The notes: generated by a model from the sequence alone, not told the origin. Numbered from the stretch's first letter, positions 1 through 9,486 are shown. The stretch: DNA of 64,000 nt from Campylobacter helveticus (GCF_002080395.1 NZ_CP020478.1:632886-696885), one strand, 5' to 3'. Numbers and translations are program-made.

Positions 1-291
1 TAACGATATCGCGAGTAATAATAAGCAACAACAAATAGCAACAACAAATAGCAACAAATAGCAACAAATAGCAACAAATAGATTTTTTATTTTTCTCGCT
101 TTGTCATAAATCAAGTAATAAAAATAAGGTAATAATGGAAGAATAGAAAATATTAAAAGAATTAAAATAGCTAATGAAAAACTTTCTAAAAAACTTTTAT
201 CGCTAAATATCATATAAAAAAAACCATACAAACTTAATATTGTTCCAAACACTAGCCAAACAATATAAATAATTCTTAATGGTTTCATCAT
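1..291 (-). CDS. Small membrane protein, partial (C-terminus beyond window edge)
   Basis: Starting at the ATG at 291 (or the next ATG at 288), the minus frame stays open for 97 codons to base 1, so the gene leaves the window. The start overlaps the stop of the upstream lipase fragment (ATGATGA). The protein begins MMKPLRIIYIVWLVFG and has two strongly hydrophobic stretches (about residues 5-30 and 36-62), then a basic KARKIKN segment and a third hydrophobic run encoded by a tandem DNA repeat. Function is not recognised. By position, directly after a lipase-type gene, it could be an immunity or accessory membrane protein; other lipase fragments in this window are also followed by a small membrane protein. 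The open frame and overlapping start are seen; the immunity role is inference. Confidence 0.6.
   Translation of the reverse strand, partial: MMKPLRIIYIVWLVFGTILSLYGFFYMIFSDKSFLESFSLAILILLIFSILPLLPYFYYLIYDKARKIKNLFVAICCYLLLFVVAICCCLLLLAISL
25..80. repeat. Short tandem repeat (10-bp and 13-bp units) inside a reading frame
   Basis: Two 13-bp units (GCAACAACAAATA) are followed by three 10-bp units (GCAACAAATA). The array lies inside the open minus-strand frame of the partial membrane protein. Neither unit length is a multiple of three, so gain or loss of one unit would shift the frame of everything downstream. Confidence 0.85.
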
Positions 292-734
292 ATTTTTTTC
301 CTAAATCCAACTATAAATTTACCTTTCTTTTTATCGTAAAATAGTGTAGCAGAAAAACCTGAAGTAGTGTTTGGCTGATGGAATTTAATTTCATATCTTT
401 GGGAGAAATTTTTAGCTTGGAGTTCGCTAAATTCTCCGTTGAGTTTATCAAGATTTAAAGCTTCATTAGATTCATTTTTCATTTTTGTAAAAATATCATT
501 ACCTTTTTCTAAATTGATTAAAACTTTTTGTTCTTGATATTTTTGACTTATTGCGTGTTCTAAATTAATTTTGATTTCTTTATATTCTCTAGGATAATTT
601 TCATCTTTGATTTTTTCTTTTTTAGAATTTAGTTCAAAAATATTTCTTTTGTCAATAAATTCAAAATTAAAATAAGCAGCTTGGGCGAGTTCTGCGTAGT
701 CTCTTAATTTGCTAATTAATATTTTATTTTGCAT
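288..734 (-). pseudogene. Truncated class 3 lipase-like protein (N-terminal part only)
   Basis: The 148-residue product ends in a segment (SGFSATLFYDKKKGKFIVGFR) that matches residues about 99-119 of the lipase-like protein at 43592-44236 (GFSATLFYDKEKDKFVVGF). It stops with KKI exactly where that protein continues GTE toward the catalytic GHSLGG motif. The beginning (SKLRDYAELAQAAYF) also resembles the start of the fragment at 44895-45433 (KKLKDNAELAWAAYG). It therefore lacks the nucleophile serine and the Asp and His of an alpha/beta hydrolase and cannot be an active lipase. Start and stop overlap both neighbours (ATG beside the TAA of the upstream gene, ATGA with the next). Remnant of a lipase-type T6SS effector is inference. 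Confidence 0.65.
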
Positions 735-1183
735 TATTGCTCCTTAATGTATTGTATTTCTGCGCCCATATCAATGCAGGTTAAAATATTTTCGTCCCAG
801 AAATCCATACTTCCTTCATTACCTGTTGGATAGTAGCGTTTAGTGTGCCAAGTAGCCAAAACCCCTATTAAAGGTAATTTTTGTTTAGAAAATTTTTCTT
901 TAGAATTTGGATATAAAAAAACATGATTATAACCTAATCTACCTTTATTTTTGGGAATATTAGGGGAATAATTAATTGTTTTTGCCCTATAATCAATCAT
1001 GATACGCGAATTGTAAGCTATTTGCGTATCATGATTCAACTCCTTCCAATCTAAACTATCCAAATCCGTATCAAAATAAGCCAGTATCTTATTATACTTT
1101 TCTTCATTATTTGGTAATTCATTTAATTTACATATCTTTCTAAATTTCCAATAACTCAGCTCTAAATAATATGAATAAGGCAT
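734..1183 (-). CDS. Lipase-associated hypothetical protein, probably 5'-truncated
   Basis: 149 residues; the first 55 (PYSYYLELSYWKFRKICKLN through SLDWKEL) closely match residues 43-95 of the protein at 45420-45988, which sits at the same position before a lipase fragment. That paralogue has about 42 further N-terminal residues with hydrophobic segments. Here the frame upstream of the ATG still encodes a hydrophobic run (about 1184-1230) but ends at an in-frame TAG with no convincing start, so the N-terminal membrane anchor has probably been lost or is untranslated. The C-terminal halves diverge. Function unknown; by position beside lipase-type genes it could be an adaptor, chaperone or immunity protein, but nothing in the sequence decides this. 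Confidence 0.5.
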   Translation of the reverse strand: MPYSYYLELSYWKFRKICKLNELPNNEEKYNKILAYFDTDLDSLDWKELNHDTQIAYNSRIMIDYRAKTINYSPNIPKNKGRLGYNHVFLYPNSKEKFSKQKLPLIGVLATWHTKRYYPTGNEGSMDFWDENILTCIDMGAEIQYIKEQ

Positions 1184-1324
1184 ATAGTAAAAAATAAAAA
1201 GTCCTATCCCTACAATAAAGACTAAAAGCTTTGAAACTTTCTTTTTGGATTTAAAAAGCTATTTAGAAATTAATGTAGAATTGCCCATTATGCTTGTAAA
1301 CTGACTCTCAAAAAAACAAAATCC

Positions 1325-1355
1325 CTTTTTCAAATAAAAATCTTATTTGAAAAAG
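1325..1355. terminator. Perfect inverted repeat, possible terminator or insulator
   Basis: Arms CTTTTTCAAATAA and TTATTTGAAAAAG (13 bp, no mismatch) enclose a 5-base loop. On the minus strand the stem is followed by a T-rich stretch. No transcript obviously needs terminating here, so the role is uncertain. Confidence 0.4.
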
Positions 1356-1698
1356 TTCAAAAATTCCATTAATTCTTATGCAATTAATAAGTCAAAAATG
1401 ACAAAAAATGAGTAGAATAAAGGGTATGAATTCATAGCACATTAAAACGATAGTTAATGTATGAAGATACGAGTTATTTTTTATAAAAATTAAATATTGC
1501 TTAAATTCTTATTTTGTAATGATTTGAGAGAATTAAATGGTATGAATATCGCCCACATAGATAATTCTTTGCTATGTAATGAATTTAATTTATTTCCAAT
1601 AATAAATTTTCTAAAACAGCTTATTATTAAGTTCTTATTGCATCTATATTCAAAACATAAAATCCCGCCACCATCTTCAAAAAATAAAGAAATTTGAG

Positions 1699-1704
1699 TA
1701 TAAT
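1699..1704 (+). promoter_or_regulatory. Predicted -10 box for vgrG
   Basis: TATAAT lies 48 bases before the vgrG ATG, preceded by TTGAG; a ribosome site AAGGA is at 1741-1745. No recognisable -35, as is usual for Campylobacter sigma-70 promoters. Confidence 0.55.
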
Positions 1705-1752
1705 TGACTTTCTTAATCATAGCAAACCCCATAAGAACATAAGGACTTAAAT

Positions 1753-4188
1753 ATGGCTTTAAATTCTTTCATTACACTTGATATTTTAAATTCTTCTTTT
1801 TCTTTTAAAATCACTAAAGCAATCATCAAAGAAAGCCTTGAAGAACTTTTTAGTATAGAATGTGAAGGTTTTTTTGAAAGTTTAGATGAGGACTTTCTAT
1901 TAAGCCAAGATTTCAATTTACATCCTAAAACTTTCATGGACCAAGAAGCGATTTTAAGCATTCATTCTCCTTATGAGAACAATTCCTTACACCTTGATAA
2001 TAATGAAGTGAAACACTATAAAGGAATCATCACTTATATGCATTATCTTGGAAGCAATCAAGAAAGTGCCAATCATCTCGTAAGTTCTCACTTAAAATCC
2101 TTACAAACCAAACACTTCTTTTCTTTTAAACTTGAATCTGTTTTAAAAAGACTTTCTTTAAACAAAGCATCTAGAATTTATACCCATACCAATGCCTTAG
2201 AAGTGATTAAAAAAACCTTAGATTTTTATCAAGGCTTACTCAGCAAAGAAATCAATTTTTCTCATCTTCATCTTACCTATCCTAATAAAGAGCTTATTTC
2301 TCAATACAATGAAAGTGATTTAGCTTTCATCACAAGATTGGCTCACAATTATGGAATCTTTTTTTATGAAGATGCCCAAACAATTTATTTTTGCGATCAT
2401 TATGCAAAAGCTCATCTTAAACATCTTAAATATAATGCAAATATCAATAATACTCTTCACGAACCTTGTATCACTCAAATGGATAAAGAGCAAAGTTTAA
2501 GAGCTAATTCTTTTACCCATTCTAGCTTCAATGCAAAGAATCCTTCGCATCTTTATTCCTTACAAACACATTTACCTTATACACAAGAACTTAACTCTCA
2601 AGCTTCTTATAATGAGCATTGTTATGAGAGTGAAGTTTCTTTTACTCAAGAACCTGATTTAAAGACGAGGCTCACTCTTAAAGAAAGAAGAAATTTAAGC
2701 TTAAATGAAAGCTTTAATGCAAAAAGTAATATTTATCATTTAAGCTTAAATGATAGCGTAAAAATAGAGTATGCAAATTCTTTAAATTCTTCTAAGGATT
2801 TAGAACAAGACTTTAGGATTGTTGCAAACACTCAAATTTTAATTGATGATGCCTTACTTGCTCATTCTATCAATCCTAAGGATCATTTAGAATTAAAAGA
2901 TTTAAAACTAAGCAAATCTTATTCTAATACTCTCACACTTTTGCCAAGTCATTGTATCTTTACTCCAAGCTTTAAAGTTAAGCCTAAAGCTTTTAATAGC
3001 ACCCAAGGAATTGTGATAGGAGAAAGTAAGGAGATAGAAAGTGAGAGAAATACCATCTATACTGATGCATATGGAAGGGTTAAGGTTAGAATGAATCTTT
3101 ATGCCAATCAAGAAGAATTCGATCATCATCTTTTAAATCCACACACAAAAAACAATCCTAATACAAATCCTTCTAAAGATGCATTAAACCATACATATCA
3201 ATCATATCATCACACTCCCTTTTTAAGAGTCTTAAGCCCTATTGCAAGCAATCATTCAGGATTTTTTCATATTCCAAGAGTTGGAGATGAAGTCATTGTT
3301 TCTTTTTTAGATGGTGATATAGATCAACCTTATGTGAGTGGAAGTTTATATAATAACACCAATCCAAGCCTTATCAATCTTCCTTTTAATGATCATCAAA
3401 CCTCCCTTTCTTCTAAAACCATAGGCACAAATGAAGAAGGATTTAATGCACTCACTATGTCAAATATAAAAGATAAAGAGCAAATCTATTTAAAAGCCCA
3501 AAAGGATTATGATGAACTCGTGCAACATAATTTTTTTCAAAGAATTTTAAATGATAAAGATTCTATAGTGGATGGAATTTATAATGAAAGGATTAAAAAG
3601 ATTCATACTCAAACCATAGACTTAGCTAAAAATGTCAATGTAGGAGGAGAGTATTTAACCAATGTCGCTCTTTCTAAAGATACGATAGTAGGACTAAGTC
3701 ATACTTTAAATGTGGGAGTGGATCATAAAGTAAGAGTGGCTAAAAATGCAAGGGAATTTGTAGGGGAGAATAAAGAGGTGGAGATAAGCAACAATCTTCA
3801 TACCATCATTCATAAAGATGCAATGCAAAATGTAAAAGGGAATAAAAAAGAGGTAGTTGGGGGACACTATAACATTAATGTTAGCAATAAAATGCAAGTT
3901 TTAAGTGAAAAAGAAATGGATTATAAAAGCAAAGATAATATTCTTTTTACCAGCAATGAATCCATAGGATTTGAAGGAGATAAAAACATAAGTTTTGTTT
4001 CTAACAACATCACAAGTTACGCCAAAACAACGCATCAAATGAAAGCTGATAATGAAGCAATGATACAAGTTGGGGAAACTACTATCACAGCAAATCAAAA
4101 TTCTGTCATTATCAAAGCGGGTGGAGTAGAAGTTGTTATAGATGCAAAAGGACTAGTTGTTAGGGGTGGTGATGTTAAAGCAGAATAA
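1753..4188 (+). CDS. tssI: T6SS spike protein VgrG (TssI)
   Basis: Trimeric spike at the tip of the Hcp tube, carrying effectors to the target cell. The 811-residue product has the VgrG order: an N-terminal phage gp27-like region with a conserved segment around residues 175-205 (NESDLAFITRLAHNYGIFFY), a gp5-like OB region (TDAYGRVKVRM, then HIPRVGDEVIVSFLDGDIDQP) near residues 436-530, and a long beta-helical repeat region to the end (VNVGGEY, LNVGVDHKVRVAKNAREFVGENKEV). It ends in a short GGDVKAE tail with no added effector domain, so it is a structural rather than an evolved VgrG. AAGGA precedes the ATG. It leads the plus-strand array of large modular proteins that are its likely cargo. Length is typical of the family. 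It is the only VgrG in the window. Confidence 0.95.
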   Translation: MALNSFITLDILNSSFSFKITKAIIKESLEELFSIECEGFFESLDEDFLLSQDFNLHPKTFMDQEAILSIHSPYENNSLHLDNNEVKHYKGIITYMHYLGSNQESANHLVSSHLKSLQTKHFFSFKLESVLKRLSLNKASRIYTHTNALEVIKKTLDFYQGLLSKEINFSHLHLTYPNKELISQYNESDLAFITRLAHNYGIFFYEDAQTIYFCDHYAKAHLKHLKYNANINNTLHEPCITQMDKEQSLRANSFTHSSFNAKNPSHLYSLQTHLPYTQELNSQASYNEHCYESEVSFTQEPDLKTRLTLKERRNLSLNESFNAKSNIYHLSLNDSVKIEYANSLNSSKDLEQDFRIVANTQILIDDALLAHSINPKDHLELKDLKLSKSYSNTLTLLPSHCIFTPSFKVKPKAFNSTQGIVIGESKEIESERNTIYTDAYGRVKVRMNLYANQEEFDHHLLNPHTKNNPNTNPSKDALNHTYQSYHHTPFLRVLSPIASNHSGFFHIPRVGDEVIVSFLDGDIDQPYVSGSLYNNTNPSLINLPFNDHQTSLSSKTIGTNEEGFNALTMSNIKDKEQIYLKAQKDYDELVQHNFFQRILNDKDSIVDGIYNERIKKIHTQTIDLAKNVNVGGEYLTNVALSKDTIVGLSHTLNVGVDHKVRVAKNAREFVGENKEVEISNNLHTIIHKDAMQNVKGNKKEVVGGHYNINVSNKMQVLSEKEMDYKSKDNILFTSNESIGFEGDKNISFVSNNITSYAKTTHQMKADNEAMIQVGETTITANQNSVIIKAGGVEVVIDAKGLVVRGGDVKAE

Positions 4189-4224
4189 ACATAAGTATCT
4201 TATGATAAAAATGAGTAAATTTAA

Positions 4225-5106
4225 ATGAAAGAATTTTTTGCTGAATTTAAACCCTTGTTTAACACAAAGCTTAAAAAAATCCTTTGGACCGTATTTATTT
4301 TAGTTTTGGGCTACTATATACTTTTTTATACCGAATTTGAAAATGGTTATGTGAAGATAATGCCTCGTCCTTTTATAGCACTACATCAAAATTGGTATTG
4401 CATAAAAGAAAATAGACAACTAGATAGAGACGAAGTATTTGAAAGAGCGACCAAAGATTTGCTTAAAAAACTTTATGATAACGCACATAGAGAAAGATGG
4501 TATCACGTAGATCAAGAAGAATGGTATTATAATGATAAATGCTTTTTTAGGGATAAAGAAAAGGAAAGAGAATCGCCTAATTGTCAATTTTTTAGCAATG
4601 GAAAGCAATTTGATATTGATGATATTATAAAACAAATTGATTTTAATAAAACCCAAGCAGAAAATCTTCAAAAAATAATGCAAGATTTTAGCGTCGTAAG
4701 ACCTTTCGAGGAAAAAGAAAAAATTTTAATGGGGGATGCATATGAGCCAAGAGATTTAAAACTTAAATATTCTTTACTTTATGATGATAAGGGAACAATT
4801 ATTTTTATTGATATTACATTTATGGAAGTTGGTGGGTATGATAGCTTCGTTATACCTTCAAAATTTGGTTATTATGATTATGGCCTAGCACTTAAAATGT
4901 ATCTTATTGGCAAAAAAGAATCTGATAAAAAATTTGATGAAAAGGATTTGGAATATTGGAAGGACAATGATTTTCGCAGACATTATGATTACTATCCCAT
5001 TACAAATTGCGGCGAAGTCAAAATACGCAGCAATGATAATTATGAGTGGATTAGTGAGCGAAGCACAGATTCTAGGTTTAACAGGAAAATAAGATGGATT
5101 TTTTAA
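4225..5106 (+). CDS. Membrane-anchored hypothetical protein, effector-associated
   Basis: 293 residues, not recognised by family. A single transmembrane helix near residues 18-36 (ILWTVFILVLGYYILFY) follows a short positively charged N-terminus, so the remaining 250 residues, rich in charged and aromatic residues, probably face the periplasm. Four cysteines lie in the exported part. It sits between vgrG and the first modular HExxH protein, and its end overlaps the start of that gene by 13 bases, suggesting coupled translation. Two other modular proteins (from 11846 and 21790) are likewise preceded by a membrane or exported protein gene, so the position is a repeated feature. Immunity protein or effector chaperone are both possible; this is inference. 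Confidence 0.7.
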   Translation: MKEFFAEFKPLFNTKLKKILWTVFILVLGYYILFYTEFENGYVKIMPRPFIALHQNWYCIKENRQLDRDEVFERATKDLLKKLYDNAHRERWYHVDQEEWYYNDKCFFRDKEKERESPNCQFFSNGKQFDIDDIIKQIDFNKTQAENLQKIMQDFSVVRPFEEKEKILMGDAYEPRDLKLKYSLLYDDKGTIIFIDITFMEVGGYDSFVIPSKFGYYDYGLALKMYLIGKKESDKKFDEKDLEYWKDNDFRRHYDYYPITNCGEVKIRSNDNYEWISERSTDSRFNRKIRWIF

Positions 5107-8100
5107 ATCTAAAAGGAGACTATGTAGTAGAAATTTTATCTTATTATCTTTGGGGGCAAAGCACTCCACCAAGTGATTTAGCTAGGAAAGATAACCGTGT
5201 GCTTATAGGGAAAGACTATCAAGCAAGAGATGAAAGAGCAAGTATAACCATAGAAGCTTCAGCATTTGATTATATGCAATATGTGGATAGATATACAAAT
5301 GCTACAAATTTTGGAGTGTTTCAAAAATTTTTCAAATATTCATTTAACGAAGAAGAACTGAGACTATTTAAAGATAGAATAGAAAATGGATTTTATGTTT
5401 TAGGGTTAGATGATATAGTGAAGAAGCTGTATAAGAAAAATCCGTTTGTTGATGGAGAGGGGAAATACAATGAAGAAAATATGGATGTTGCAATTAGCCA
5501 TTATGGCCTAGATTCAAACTCGAGCGATTATGCCAAAAGAGCTTTTGCCTTTGGAAGCACAAGAATAGCATTTAATGAAGATGTGAAATTCTATATCAAT
5601 GCCAAAACTTATGAGCCTTTTTGCCTTTCTAATTTAAAGCTTTATCCATTAGAAGACAATTTTGACTTTGAAAGTGATAATGGCTTTGCAAAAATCATAA
5701 ATCCTTACCTAGAAAAAAAATTAGACCCCTTAAAAATAGGCAGAATTGTTAATATTAAATTTGTTGATATAGAAAAAATTGAACCAATATCAATTTCTAA
5801 AAAATATTTTCAAGAGCTTGAAGATAAAAAACAAAATCGATTAAAATCCATATACTTAATGCCACCAAATTCACCCGCAACATCGTTGTCAACCGCATCA
5901 TCTGAACCTTTCTTATCATCTAGAGCATTTCTTGCATATTACAACAACAATATCCTACCATCTGGAGTGTTATACACACAAGATGACGATATAAGCACCC
6001 ACTTGCAAAATTCTACCTTCTCTAGTCAAAGCAAACAAGCTCATTCAACCACTTCCCCATCCTCCCCCAAAGAACCAAGCTTCATCACTCTCATCTTGCA
6101 AGATGAATGGGGTAAAGCGATTACAAATGCAAAAGTTATCATTAAAGGTTTTAGATATGATGAGAGTTTAAGTGTAGTGAAGTTAAAAAGAAAAAGTGAT
6201 ACATTAGGAAAGATTAGATTTGATAAGGAAAAGTATTTTAGGGATTGTTATAGCTTTAAAGTGAAGTTAGAGGATAATGAAGCTTATCTTTCTACTCCTT
6301 TACAAAATGCTAAAAGAATCTTTAATAATTATGTAAGTCATAAAGAAGGACTCATACTTAAATTTAAAGCGAAAGAGCATTTAGTTTATGATGGCTTTAA
6401 TGTTTATTATTACAAAGGAAGGGATTTAATCACTTCTTATTTAGCAAGAAGTGGCACAGCTAAAGCAGATAATATAAAACAAAGTGATAAGCAAATCGCA
6501 CATTATTTTTATCAAGATGAAAAGGATAAGAGTAAGGGGAAAAAGGCTTATTTTTATTATGATGATGCAAGTATTAAAGATCAATTTGGAACTTTACCTG
6601 AGGGAAAATATTATTTTAAAATCAATGAAATTGCTAAAGATTTAAATCCTAGTTTTTTAAAGGATTATCCTTTTGAGATAGGAAGAACTTGGGGAAAGTA
6701 TTGTGTGAGATTATACACAGATAAAGAGTGTTCTAAGACTTCAAAAGAAATCAAAGATAAGGACAAAGAGCAAACCATCATAAAAGATAATTTATATTTA
6801 TATAGTGTCAATGAAAAAGCAGAATTTGGTAGTAGTGGTAGCATAGGTATGGCACAAGGGGAATTGTTAGAATTATTTCATCATCAAAGTAGATTTGTAG
6901 AAGATGAAAGGGAGGGGGTTGTTTGCACTGAAGTAAGTTATCCCAAAAAAGAGACTAAGAAGATTGTATTTGCAAATGAGAATATCGATTTAAATACTTC
7001 TTTTGCACCGGGGACTTATATAAAATTACAATTAGAGGAAAAAGAAATAAGCGAAGAATTAACCTGGGCTTATATCCACTGCGAAAGCGAAACAAAAAAA
7101 GAAAGTTTTTTAAATGGTGCTTATATCATTAAAACTGATGAACTTGAAATTCTTAAATGCAATATAATAGACAAAACTTCAGCATTTCATTTGCCTATTA
7201 GTAGAAATAACGAACCCGTAGAAGAAACAAAAGATTATAAATACTATATCATAGTCTTTGCTTATGATGCTAAAAAAAAGTCCGTGCCTAACGAAGAAGA
7301 TGCTTATATTATCATTGATATGAGTTTTAGAGTGGGTGTGGGAAGTGATGATGGTGTGAGAGAGAGTGTGCTAAGAAATAACTTTGATAGCAACAATAAA
7401 AATATAATTCAGACAAATTGTATTTTTAATGTTTTTGAAGCGATAGAATTTTTAAAAACTTGTCAAAAAATAAAAGAGGAAATCAGCGAAAGTAACAATC
7501 TTAATTTTTTCAAAAACTACCCACAACTAGCAGGAAAGATAGCTTATATTTATTATAGATTTGATTTGGCTGATGAAGAATTTATCAAAAGTGTAAGTGA
7601 TGGAAATGAGTATTTAAAAGAAAGGGAGAGGTTTTATACAATTGCTTTAGAAATTTATAATCAAAATTCTACTTATAAAACAGCTTTTGAAAAAAGACTT
7701 CAAAATGAGCTTGTTGATATCAACATTGTGAAAGATTTTTTAAAGAACTTTGCTAAAAGATTAGGAATAGATGAAAAAGATTTGCCTGTCATTGGATATA
7801 ATCCCCAAAAAGGAGATTCTGGGACATATGATTATAAAGCAAACACATTAAAATTAAATTCAGCTTCAATATATATTGATTTTGTTGATACCATCATCCA
7901 CGAATTTAGACATTTTTATATTTATCGCATAAAAAATAATTCTCAAAATAGCATAGAAAAATTACTTTATATTAATACAACAGAATTTTATATAATGTGG
8001 AATTTTCATATACTATTTAATAGCTATGATAAAAAATGCTTGATTTATGATAGTGTAGAATATGGCACATTAAAATGCTATCTAAATCGAACTTACTATG

Positions 8101-8234
8101 AAAGTAGAAAAACAGAAAAAAAAGAAGCAGAAGGCAAAGTTGATTGCCCTTTGTATTTTATACAACCAGCCGAAAGAGATGCTAAAATCATAGCAGGAAA
8201 ATTTAGAGAAAAAATAGGAGCGACAAATGCCTGA
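5094..8234 (+). CDS. Modular putative T6SS effector 1 with C-terminal HExxH domain
   Basis: 1046 residues in visible modules. Residues 1-317 are unique (YVVEILSYYLWGQ near the start). Residues 318-605 are a module shared almost identically with the proteins from 11846 and 21790; it opens with a Pro/Ser linker and a segment like a transthyretin/carboxypeptidase-regulatory beta-sandwich (LILQDEWGKAITNAKVIIKG ... DTLGKIRF). Residues to 760 are shared only with the protein from 21790. The last 120 residues hold H936-E937-F-R-H940 and, 87 residues on, QPAERDA with E1027: the zincin pattern of two His and a distal Glu. No signal peptide. Directly downstream of vgrG. Function as a secreted metallopeptidase toxin is inferred from motif and context; the substrate is unknown. 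Confidence 0.75.
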   Translation: MDFLNLKGDYVVEILSYYLWGQSTPPSDLARKDNRVLIGKDYQARDERASITIEASAFDYMQYVDRYTNATNFGVFQKFFKYSFNEEELRLFKDRIENGFYVLGLDDIVKKLYKKNPFVDGEGKYNEENMDVAISHYGLDSNSSDYAKRAFAFGSTRIAFNEDVKFYINAKTYEPFCLSNLKLYPLEDNFDFESDNGFAKIINPYLEKKLDPLKIGRIVNIKFVDIEKIEPISISKKYFQELEDKKQNRLKSIYLMPPNSPATSLSTASSEPFLSSRAFLAYYNNNILPSGVLYTQDDDISTHLQNSTFSSQSKQAHSTTSPSSPKEPSFITLILQDEWGKAITNAKVIIKGFRYDESLSVVKLKRKSDTLGKIRFDKEKYFRDCYSFKVKLEDNEAYLSTPLQNAKRIFNNYVSHKEGLILKFKAKEHLVYDGFNVYYYKGRDLITSYLARSGTAKADNIKQSDKQIAHYFYQDEKDKSKGKKAYFYYDDASIKDQFGTLPEGKYYFKINEIAKDLNPSFLKDYPFEIGRTWGKYCVRLYTDKECSKTSKEIKDKDKEQTIIKDNLYLYSVNEKAEFGSSGSIGMAQGELLELFHHQSRFVEDEREGVVCTEVSYPKKETKKIVFANENIDLNTSFAPGTYIKLQLEEKEISEELTWAYIHCESETKKESFLNGAYIIKTDELEILKCNIIDKTSAFHLPISRNNEPVEETKDYKYYIIVFAYDAKKKSVPNEEDAYIIIDMSFRVGVGSDDGVRESVLRNNFDSNNKNIIQTNCIFNVFEAIEFLKTCQKIKEEISESNNLNFFKNYPQLAGKIAYIYYRFDLADEEFIKSVSDGNEYLKERERFYTIALEIYNQNSTYKTAFEKRLQNELVDINIVKDFLKNFAKRLGIDEKDLPVIGYNPQKGDSGTYDYKANTLKLNSASIYIDFVDTIIHEFRHFYIYRIKNNSQNSIEKLLYINTTEFYIMWNFHILFNSYDKKCLIYDSVEYGTLKCYLNRTYYESRKTEKKEAEGKVDCPLYFIQPAERDAKIIAGKFREKIGATNA
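6044..7373. repeat. 1330-bp near-identical repeat, copy in effector 1
   Basis: Matches 23430-24759 base for base as far as checked by eye (a few substitutions at most, no indels). Encodes the beta-sandwich-like module and the next about 150 residues. Too similar for ordinary divergence of paralogues, so recent duplication or gene conversion. Confidence 0.85.
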
Positions 8235-9486
8235 TAATATAGGTCCATTATTAAGAATGGATAAATATGAACATTTCTTACAAACTAGAAAAGAGCCTCA
8301 GGCTATTTATTTAGCCATTAATACAAATATCAAAAGTTTTAATAATATGTGCCCTAGTAAAGAGCAACATTGGTTACTTGGTTATTGGAAAGAAGCTGAA
8401 CTTAACAAATATTATAACCCTAGATTTGGCATATATCTTGGTAAAATTGTTTTTGATAAAAAGGGTAATAAACTCATTCCAAAATACCTACCTACAAATA
8501 TTGAAAATTTAGAAGAAGAAGTTAAAAAGATAAAAAATCCTTTATGGCTTGCTAATAAAAATCTTAATTATATTAAACCCGAACTTCACGGCACCACAGA
8601 AGGACAAAGCTATTATATGGCAGATCCAAACAACCTAGAATACGAGTGTAAAATAGAAAAAAACACTCAAGTTTTAAGTCAGGTGCAAATCATTTCTTAT
8701 GTCAAAGAAATTCATAGCAAAAATGTAAAAATGATACAAAATTATATGGATACTATTAATAAAGATTACGGCATAAAACCTTATGTTTTGAGTGATGAAA
8801 TTTACGATGAATTAGGCAAAGTAGGCATTCTCACAAAAGAACAAGCAGAAAGATTTAAAGAAGGAGGTTATTCAATTAAAGGAATTCCATCACTATTGCT
8901 TACTGCACTTGATTATTTAGCAAAGCAAAATAAAAAAGATGAGGATTATTTAATCACTTTTGATGATGAGTATTTTTATGAGTATTTTGTTGAAAGTTTA
9001 GAGGGATTTACACTAGCAGAACTTTTTCAAGGTATGCTTCAAAACGAAACCAAACTTCTTTTTAATCCTGCAGCTTATATAGACGATACAAAAGTAAATT
9101 ATAGAGACTTAAGCAAAGAATTCAATCAGCGTTATGAAAAAGAAATTTTTGAGATAGGATTTGAGAAAAAATATAATGCTTTTATGGATTATTATGACCG
9201 CTATTTTGAATATGATGGTTTTTTTCACACGCGTCATTTTGATGGTTTGTTATATGATGACTTAAATTTGGCTTCTTATATAAAATCACCTAATGTTGTC
9301 TATTATGAAGAAAAAAAATGGATTGAAAGAAGAAAACTTATCCCCTCTGTTTTAGGAAAATATTATTTTGAATTTGCTTACCAAGAAGGAGTTTATATAG
9401 AACTTTTACGCCCTTACTATCCAAGTATAAAAGATTTGCCAGAAGGTTGGGATAATAAAATGCTAGAAAAAGCCAATTATCAATGA
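8227..9486 (+). CDS. Putative immunity protein paired with effector 1
   Basis: 419 residues; the start codon lies inside the end of the effector gene (8-base overlap). No signal peptide or membrane helix. N-terminal region (QAIYLAINTNIKSF, then FGIYLGKIVFDKKGNKLIPK) is shared with the partners of the other two modular effectors. Residues about 157-251 are encoded by DNA identical over 286 bp to the partner gene at 25482-26885, while the C-terminal third differs. Pairing, partial relatedness and divergence matching the swapped effector ends fit a cognate immunity protein. A cytosolic location would imply a toxin acting in the cytoplasm. Family not recognised; an effector chaperone/adaptor is the main alternative. 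Confidence 0.6.
   Translation: MPDNIGPLLRMDKYEHFLQTRKEPQAIYLAINTNIKSFNNMCPSKEQHWLLGYWKEAELNKYYNPRFGIYLGKIVFDKKGNKLIPKYLPTNIENLEEEVKKIKNPLWLANKNLNYIKPELHGTTEGQSYYMADPNNLEYECKIEKNTQVLSQVQIISYVKEIHSKNVKMIQNYMDTINKDYGIKPYVLSDEIYDELGKVGILTKEQAERFKEGGYSIKGIPSLLLTALDYLAKQNKKDEDYLITFDDEYFYEYFVESLEGFTLAELFQGMLQNETKLLFNPAAYIDDTKVNYRDLSKEFNQRYEKEIFEIGFEKKYNAFMDYYDRYFEYDGFFHTRHFDGLLYDDLNLASYIKSPNVVYYEEKKWIERRKLIPSVLGKYYFEFAYQEGVYIELLRPYYPSIKDLPEGWDNKMLEKANYQ
8695..8980. repeat. 286-bp identical core in partner genes (also 25971-26256)
   Basis: Identical as read in the partner genes of effectors 1 and 3, while flanking parts differ. Indicates that recombination also reshuffles the immunity-like genes. 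Confidence 0.85.

Larger units (their letters stand above)
1184..1752. other. Intergenic region between divergent minus cassette and vgrG
   Basis: About 570 bases with no credible gene; short ORFs in it lack a ribosome site and protein-like composition. It holds the remnant of the upstream coding frame of the minus-strand gene (to about 1240), a perfect hairpin at 1325-1355 and the vgrG promoter near 1699. Confidence 0.6.

Noticed and set aside
25-80. Left-edge repeats as plasmid iterons
   Set aside because: They read in frame in a membrane-protein gene and the units are short and uneven in length; no origin features nearby.
1490-1732. Overlapping ORFs on both strands between the left cassette and vgrG
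   Set aside because: No ribosome site, odd composition, opposite frames equally open; AT-rich chance ORFs.
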